DNA of 17,876 nt, from positions 1 to 17,876 of the forward strand of contig NZ_JAIWNX010000277.1 in the NCBI RefSeq assembly GCF_020217185.1. The letters run 5' to 3'. The position numbers and the translations under genes were made by a program. Below, piece after piece: positions 15,101 to 17,876 of this stretch. The DNA is from Asticcacaulis sp. Its GTDB lineage: Bacteria > Pseudomonadota > Alphaproteobacteria > Caulobacterales > Caulobacteraceae. The notes beneath the pieces are model-generated. The model made no database searches. It was not told where the DNA came from and saw only the letters and a program-made list of their open reading frames with translations. How positions within the stretch are numbered: the first letter of the stretch is position 1; each line of letters begins with the position of its first letter.

Positions 15101-15568
15101 CTGGCGGCGTTTGACGTGATCAATGAACACTTCAAGACGCTGTTTGTCGCCCTGTTTGGGGGCGGCTCGGCGGAGTTGCGGCTGGTCGAATCAGACGATC
15201 CGCTGGAGGCCGGGCTGGAAATCTATGCCTGCCCGCCGGGCAAGCGCCTTTCGACCATGAGCCTGATGTCAGGCGGCGAACAGGCCCTGACCGCGACGGC
15301 GTTGATTTTTGGCGTGTTTCTGGCCAATCCGGCCCCGGTTTGCGTGCTGGACGAAGTCGATGCGCCGCTCGATGACGCCAATGTGGATCGCTATTGCCGG
15401 CTGCTCGATGAAATGCGCACCCGCACCCAGACGCGCTTTATCGCCATCACCCACAATCCGGTGACCATGGCGCGCATGGACCGCCTGTTTGGCGTGACCA
15501 TGGCCGAACGCGGCGTCTCACAACTGGTCAGCGTCGATCTGAAGGCCGCCGAGGCGCTGGTCGCCTGA
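12104..15568 (+). CDS. smc: Chromosome segregation protein SMC
   Basis: 1154 residues, full length for bacterial SMC, the core of the SMC-ScpAB condensin that organises and helps separate chromosomes. The N-terminal head has Walker A G-P-N-G-C-G-K-S (31-38). Long Ala/Glu/Arg-rich coiled coils occupy about 165-500 and 650-990, flanking a hinge (about 510-640) with the family-like Y-E-L-A-L-A-A-A-L-G. The C-terminal head has the signature S-G-G-E-Q (1056-1060) and Walker B L-D-E-V-D with Asp1083 and Glu1084. The start is TTG (12104): the reading MQFQRLKLSGFKSF matches the family start, and no in-frame ATG or GTG is near upstream. No purine-rich ribosome site precedes it. scpA and scpB are not in the window. 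Confidence 0.96.
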   Translation: MQFQRLKLSGFKSFVDASEFRIEPGLTGIVGPNGCGKSNLLEALRWVMGATSAKAMRGAGMEDVIFAGSDKRPARNWAEVTLTIDNSARLAPQPFTDQPVLDIARRIDRGQGSIYKVNGKEVRARDVQLLFADASTGANSPALVRQGQISELIAAKPQNRRRVLEEAGGVSGLHTRRHEAELRLRAAEANLARLDDISRELDSALSRLKREARQADKYKKISAEIRALQKAILHARWLEALAVFQSTTGEMHTLSQAVEETTREAATAQVHALKAAEAIPPLREEEAIAATVNHRLSIEKERLDLEAQQAQAEIERLKNDLRRQQADHARELELARDGQAQIERLTEMLARVREEIKDAPSREPELKAAVLMAEGERVEADQRIEELAAELAALTERQRLEATRLKEAQTRFERLLAQTNQAEREKQALGVFDHAALETARQAADTAQQTLDAARAEAEALEGERVAVVNAEAQARKSARDLEDRLGRLTAESRGLAQILNANTAKGKSPLLDAVRAEKGYELALAAALGDDLNLGLSKRGALDALAFWAEDFDSQAVLSDLSALGVTPLTQYVSAPPALSLRLSTIGVVDQAEGDRLQAHLPVGARLVSKEGDLWRWDGLIVRAKAPKPAAVRLAQRTRFDELEAEIDALKPELEAAQTALKSAADAQRRFEDRLRQARTRLPELERDLRTKTAQADELGRRQTQYETRMEALDGSIKRLRSDLGEAKTAYEALADAQSTPETLDALNDALVEARNLANSRRQAVLAARSALDDDARNRQQRESRERNLSRDLSDWTRRHGESGSRVEKLTREQEMTLAALAIAEAAPATFETRRLSLLDSLASAEKRLSEARDALALAETAKREADAEEKAREQAAAQAREHRAGALARLEAATARKAEIEAQILDQTQDTPEALGQRLKEEAIATPSDAAGAEALLSGLEKERDLLGAVNLRAEEEATEYQERLEGISRERLDLTTAIGKLRDGIDELNAEGRERLLAAFDVINEHFKTLFVALFGGGSAELRLVESDDPLEAGLEIYACPPGKRLSTMSLMSGGEQALTATALIFGVFLANPAPVCVLDEVDAPLDDANVDRYCRLLDEMRTRTQTRFIAITHNPVTMARMDRLFGVTMAERGVSQLVSVDLKAAEALVA

Positions 15569-15587
15569 GGCAACCGACCAAAGTCTT

Positions 15588-15609
15588 AAGCCCCGCCGAA
15601 AGGGGGCTT
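15588..15609 (+). terminator. Hairpin after smc, probable terminator
   Basis: AAGCCCC (15588-15594) pairs perfectly with GGGGCTT (15603-15609), 20 bp after the smc stop. There is no T-run after it. A second hairpin follows immediately, GCAAACC (15610-15616) with GGTTTGC (15628-15634). Together they could end smc transcription or protect its 3' end. Confidence 0.5.
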
Positions 15610-15643
15610 GCAAACCATTGTTACAAGGGTTTGCCGCGATAAG

Positions 15644-15702
15644 GCCCCGCACGGGAAACGAATTTTCGCAAATAGTGATGCCCTGTAGTCTTTGCACGGG
15701 GC
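15644..15702. other. Inverted-repeat region between smc and atpI
   Basis: GCCCCG (15644-15649) and CGGGGC (15697-15702) are perfectly complementary and enclose smaller matches such as CGAA/TTCG and GGG/CCC. This could fold as a branched RNA of about 59 bases in the leader of the ATP synthase operon. No known riboswitch or small RNA was recognised, and chance pairing is possible. Confidence 0.25.
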
Positions 15703-15732
15703 AATTAGATCAACTTTATGTCATCGGCTTGC

Positions 15733-15758
15733 TTGACCTTTGCGGTCTGTCCGATTAG
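15733..15758 (+). promoter_or_regulatory. Candidate promoter of the ATP synthase F0 operon
   Basis: TTGACC (15733-15738) is followed after 14 bases by GATTAG (15753-15758). Spacing and -35 are in the range described for the housekeeping sigma factor of Caulobacter; the -10 match is poor. It leaves a leader of about 60 bases before atpI. Confidence 0.3.
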
Positions 15759-15821
15759 GTTCCGCGCCGTCCGAAGGGGGATATTTGTCTGTGTGCGAAT
15801 GTCCTTCCGAAAGGTCCGAAT

Positions 15822-16115
15822 ATGAATAATGACCCCGATCATGAGACTTCGTCGAAGCTGGACGACCTCGAACGGCGGCTTAATGCCATTGAGCAGAAGA
15901 AGCGCCGCAAAGAGACCGACCACCCCGAAAGCGAAGCGGGCGCCGGAAAGGGCTATCAGGCTCTGGGCGAACTTCTCGGTGGCATTTTCATCGGACTGGG
16001 GGCTGGCTGGCTGAGTGACGAATACCTGCATACGCGCCCTTTCGGCATTATTGTCGGCGCGATTGTCGGTCTGGTTGCCGGGGTCTATGCCGTCGCCCGC
16101 AGCGGACGTCGTTGA
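15822..16115 (+). CDS. atpI: ATP synthase accessory protein AtpI
   Basis: 97 residues. A charged, probably coiled N-terminal part (1-45: K-L-D-D-L-E-R-R-L-N-A-I-E-Q) is followed by two membrane helices, about 48-63 and 72-90, with the family-like G-x-x-x-G-G-x-F-I-G-L-G-A-G-W. AtpI helps assemble the c ring, and in some bacteria is linked to magnesium supply; it is not a stable enzyme subunit. AAAGG seven bases before the ATG supports the start. It opens the F0 operon 52 bp ahead of atpB, the usual alphaproteobacterial order. Confidence 0.9.
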   Translation: MNNDPDHETSSKLDDLERRLNAIEQKKRRKETDHPESEAGAGKGYQALGELLGGIFIGLGAGWLSDEYLHTRPFGIIVGAIVGLVAGVYAVARSGRR

Positions 16116-16167
16116 GATTTTCAGGGCCCTTTGGTCCATCGCTATTTGAATTGATGAGGTAGGGCTT

Positions 16168-16929
16168 ATGGCCGATCCGTTGCACCAGTTTCAGATCCAG
16201 AAGGTCGTCGAACTGCCGACCATCGACGTCGCTGGTGTCCCCGTTGACCTGTCGATCACCAATTCCGTTCTGGCCATGCTGATCGGTGTGGGCTGCGTGG
16301 TGCTGTTCTTCGCTCTGACCACGGCGCGCGCCTCGATCATTCCGGGCCGTTTTCAGGTGATGGCCGAAGGCCTGTTTGGCCTGATCGACGACCTGTCTGA
16401 GTCCATCATCGGCCACGAAGGCCGCGCCTTCTTCCCGTTCGTGTTCACGCTCTTTCTGTTTATCCTGAGCTGTAACCTTGTGGGGATGACCACCTATTTC
16501 ACCGCGACGTCACAACTGGCGGTCACCGCCATGCTGGCCATCCTTACCATCGGTACGGTCATCGTCGTCGGTTTCATCAAGAACGGTTTCGGCTTCTTCA
16601 AGCTGTTCATGCCTTCGGGCGTGCCGCTGCTGATCCTGCCGATCCTTATCCCTATCGAAATCATCTCCTTCCTGATGCGCCCCATCACCCTGACGCTGCG
16701 TCTGTTCGGCAACATGGTCGGCGGTCACATCGTGATGAAGGTGTTCGCGGGCTTCATCGTGGCTCTGGCCTCGGCGGGTGCGCTCGGCTATCTCGGCGGT
16801 TTTGTGTCGCTGACGGCGGTCGTGGCCCTGACGGCGCTGGAATTCCTGGTGGCCTATCTGCAAGCCTTCGTCTTCGCGGTGCTGGCCTGCGTGTACCTCA
16901 ATGACGTGGTGAACCTGCATCACCACTAA
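16168..16929 (+). CDS. atpB: F0F1 ATP synthase subunit a
   Basis: 253 residues with five to six membrane helices. Subunit a forms the two proton half-channels beside the c ring. The essential arginine is Arg178 in L-R-L-F-G-N-M, followed by V-G-G-H. The N-terminus D-P-L-H-Q-F-Q-I and the segment F-F-P-F-V-F-T-L-F-L-F-I-L-x-x-N-L-V-G are typical. The C-terminus ends L-N-D-V-V-N-L-H-H-H, as in related species. GAGG and AGGG lie 5-9 bases ahead of the ATG. Confidence 0.97.
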   Translation: MADPLHQFQIQKVVELPTIDVAGVPVDLSITNSVLAMLIGVGCVVLFFALTTARASIIPGRFQVMAEGLFGLIDDLSESIIGHEGRAFFPFVFTLFLFILSCNLVGMTTYFTATSQLAVTAMLAILTIGTVIVVGFIKNGFGFFKLFMPSGVPLLILPILIPIEIISFLMRPITLTLRLFGNMVGGHIVMKVFAGFIVALASAGALGYLGGFVSLTAVVALTALEFLVAYLQAFVFAVLACVYLNDVVNLHHH

Positions 16930-16980
16930 GTCATCACCTTACCTTACGTTTATCCTCTTCTTCCTACGGAGTTAAAGTCT

Positions 16981-17205
16981 ATGGACGCTTCTGCTTACAA
17001 GTTCCTCGGCGCGGGTCTGGCCATGCTGGGTATGATCGGTGCCGGTATCGGTCTCGGTCTGCTGTTCGGCAACTTCTTCCAGGGCGCGCTGCGCAACCCG
17101 TCGGCGGCCAAGTCGCAACAGACCAACCTCTTCATCGGTATGGCCCTGACCGAAGCCCTCGGCATTCTGGCGTTCGTTATCGCCATCATGATCCTGAACG
17201 GCTAA
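16981..17205 (+). CDS. atpE: F0F1 ATP synthase subunit c
   Basis: 74 residues, two membrane helices joined by the R-N-P loop (38-40). Helix 1 has the packed G-A-G-I-G-L-G series (20-26). The proton-carrying carboxylate is Glu58 in helix 2 (A-L-T-E-A). No residues typical of sodium-binding c subunits were seen, so proton coupling is expected. GGAG nine bases ahead supports the start. The stop codon runs straight into a hairpin, and the 178-bp gap to the next gene is much wider than the others in this operon. Confidence 0.97.
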   Translation: MDASAYKFLGAGLAMLGMIGAGIGLGLLFGNFFQGALRNPSAAKSQQTNLFIGMALTEALGILAFVIAIMILNG

Positions 17206-17226
17206 TCCTGCTTTCGCGGGCAGGAT
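17205..17226 (+). terminator. Hairpin at the atpE stop, possible attenuator
   Basis: ATCCTGC (17205-17211) pairs perfectly with GCAGGAT (17220-17226) around an eight-base loop. The left arm begins at the last base of the atpE stop codon. It has no T-run. A role in stabilising the atpE 3' end is plausible. Confidence 0.45.
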
Positions 17227-17263
17227 CGCCGCAGGCGTTCGCCCGACGAAGACCGGACTTTCG

Positions 17264-17302
17264 ACGGATCAGGCTGGCGTCACAGTCTGATCCGTTCGTC
17301 TT
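17264..17302 (+). terminator. Second hairpin between atpE and b' gene
   Basis: ACGGATCAG (17264-17272) pairs perfectly with CTGATCCGT (17287-17295), nine bp around a 14-base loop, and TCGTCTTT follows. It may cause partial termination after atpE, leaving less message for the peripheral-stalk genes, of which fewer copies are needed than of subunit c. Confidence 0.45.
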
Positions 17303-17383
17303 TACGCGCATCTTCAAACGCTGCGCGCCTGTCAAAACAGACCCATAGTCCGTGCCTGTGGCCCGGATCAAAAGGATCAAATC

Positions 17384-17876
17384 ATGAGCGTAACCGCAAG
17401 CCCCGCGGCCAGCGAGACGAGTGCCGAGGCACCCGTGACCACGGTGGCCACGCTTGAGCCCATCGCCGAAGCCACCGCTTCTGCCGAAGCGGCTCACGGC
17501 GACGCCCACACCACCTCTACCGGCCACGGCGAAGACCACGCTTCCGGCGGCCTGCCGCAGTTCCAGACGGAACACTGGGCGGGTCAGATGGTGTGGCTGG
17601 TCGTCATCTTCACCGTCCTGTTCATCCTGATCGCCAAGGTGTTCGCCCCTCGCCTGCGCAACGTCATCGACACGCGCGGCGCTACGATCGCCGAAGATCT
17701 GGCCAATGCCCGCGCCATCCGCGACGAGGCCGAGGCTCAGGCCAAGGACGCGGCCGCTGAAACCGCGGCGGCCCATGCCGCTGCCCGCAAGCTGGCCGCC
17801 GATGCCAAGGCGAAAGCGGCGGCTGAAATGGCTGCGGCTCAGGCCAAGGAAGACGCCCGTCTGAACGGCATTCTGG
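17384..17876 (+). CDS. atpF2: F0F1 ATP synthase subunit b' (cut by window end)
   Basis: 164 codons are present before the window ends; no stop is reached. G-L-P-Q-F (56-60) followed by a membrane helix (about 66-86) and then a long Ala/Glu/Lys-rich helix is the pattern of the b' peripheral-stalk subunit of alphaproteobacteria and phototrophs. The first ~55 residues are an Ala/Thr-rich extension with a histidine cluster (His38, 42, 48, 52), longer than typical b'. AAGGA seven bases before the ATG supports the start. The gene for subunit b (atpF) would be expected next, outside the window. Confidence 0.9.
   Translation, partial: MSVTASPAASETSAEAPVTTVATLEPIAEATASAEAAHGDAHTTSTGHGEDHASGGLPQFQTEHWAGQMVWLVVIFTVLFILIAKVFAPRLRNVIDTRGATIAEDLANARAIRDEAEAQAKDAAAETAAAHAAARKLAADAKAKAAAEMAAAQAKEDARLNGIL

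Noticed and set aside
17186..17776. Minus-strand open frame overlapping the atpE-b' region
   Set aside because: The plus strand encodes b' with a clear ribosome site and family pattern; the antisense frame is a by-product.

Overview
The window reads as ordinary chromosomal core from an alphaproteobacterium of the Caulobacter/Asticcacaulis/Brevundimonas type (Caulobacterales). The grounds are a cell-cycle GANTC methyltransferase (CcrM) with its C-terminal RAMA-like domain, a CtrA-type box in front of it, an alphaproteobacterial SMC, and an atpI-atpB-atpE-b' operon. The genus cannot be fixed from sequence alone. Most genes are GC-rich. Two are visibly AT-richer: the DUF4253-like lipoprotein at 3241-4068 and the middle DsbA-like gene at 9605-10297.

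Layout. 1-90: intergenic repeat that runs into the end of a GT9-type glycosyltransferase (91-1080, minus). Divergent from it is a plus-strand run: YgfZ-like folate-binding protein, DUF805 membrane protein, RNase HII (rnhB). A minus-strand DUF4253-like lipoprotein (3241-4068) separates rnhB from ccrM (4275-5387). The intergenic stretch between the lipoprotein and ccrM carries eight GANTC sites in 110 bp, partly as a tandem duplicated inverted repeat, followed by a CtrA-type box. After ccrM come a hairpin over the stop codon, a strong terminator and a 125-bp element with two hairpins and near-matching ends. Then a secreted protein (5695-7110) built of five four-cysteine repeats, a terminator, and mutY on the minus strand (7182-8321). 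mutY is head-to-head with a DUF721/DciA-like gene. That gene leads into three DsbA-family genes (8967-10989), of which the middle one has lost both catalytic cysteines. A TraB/GumN-like protein follows on the minus strand, then smc (12104-15568, TTG start), and the F0 part of ATP synthase (atpI, atpB, atpE, and b' cut by the window end).

How it fits together. Several genes serve chromosome replication and maintenance: CcrM methylation, RNase HII, MutY repair, a DciA-like helicase-loader factor and SMC condensin. A second theme is the oxidising periplasm: three DsbA-type proteins and a 20-cysteine exported repeat protein. The least ordinary items are the GANTC array at ccrM, the redox-dead DsbA paralogue between two active ones, and the five-repeat cysteine protein. 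No mobile-element transposase, CRISPR array, rRNA or tRNA gene was seen.
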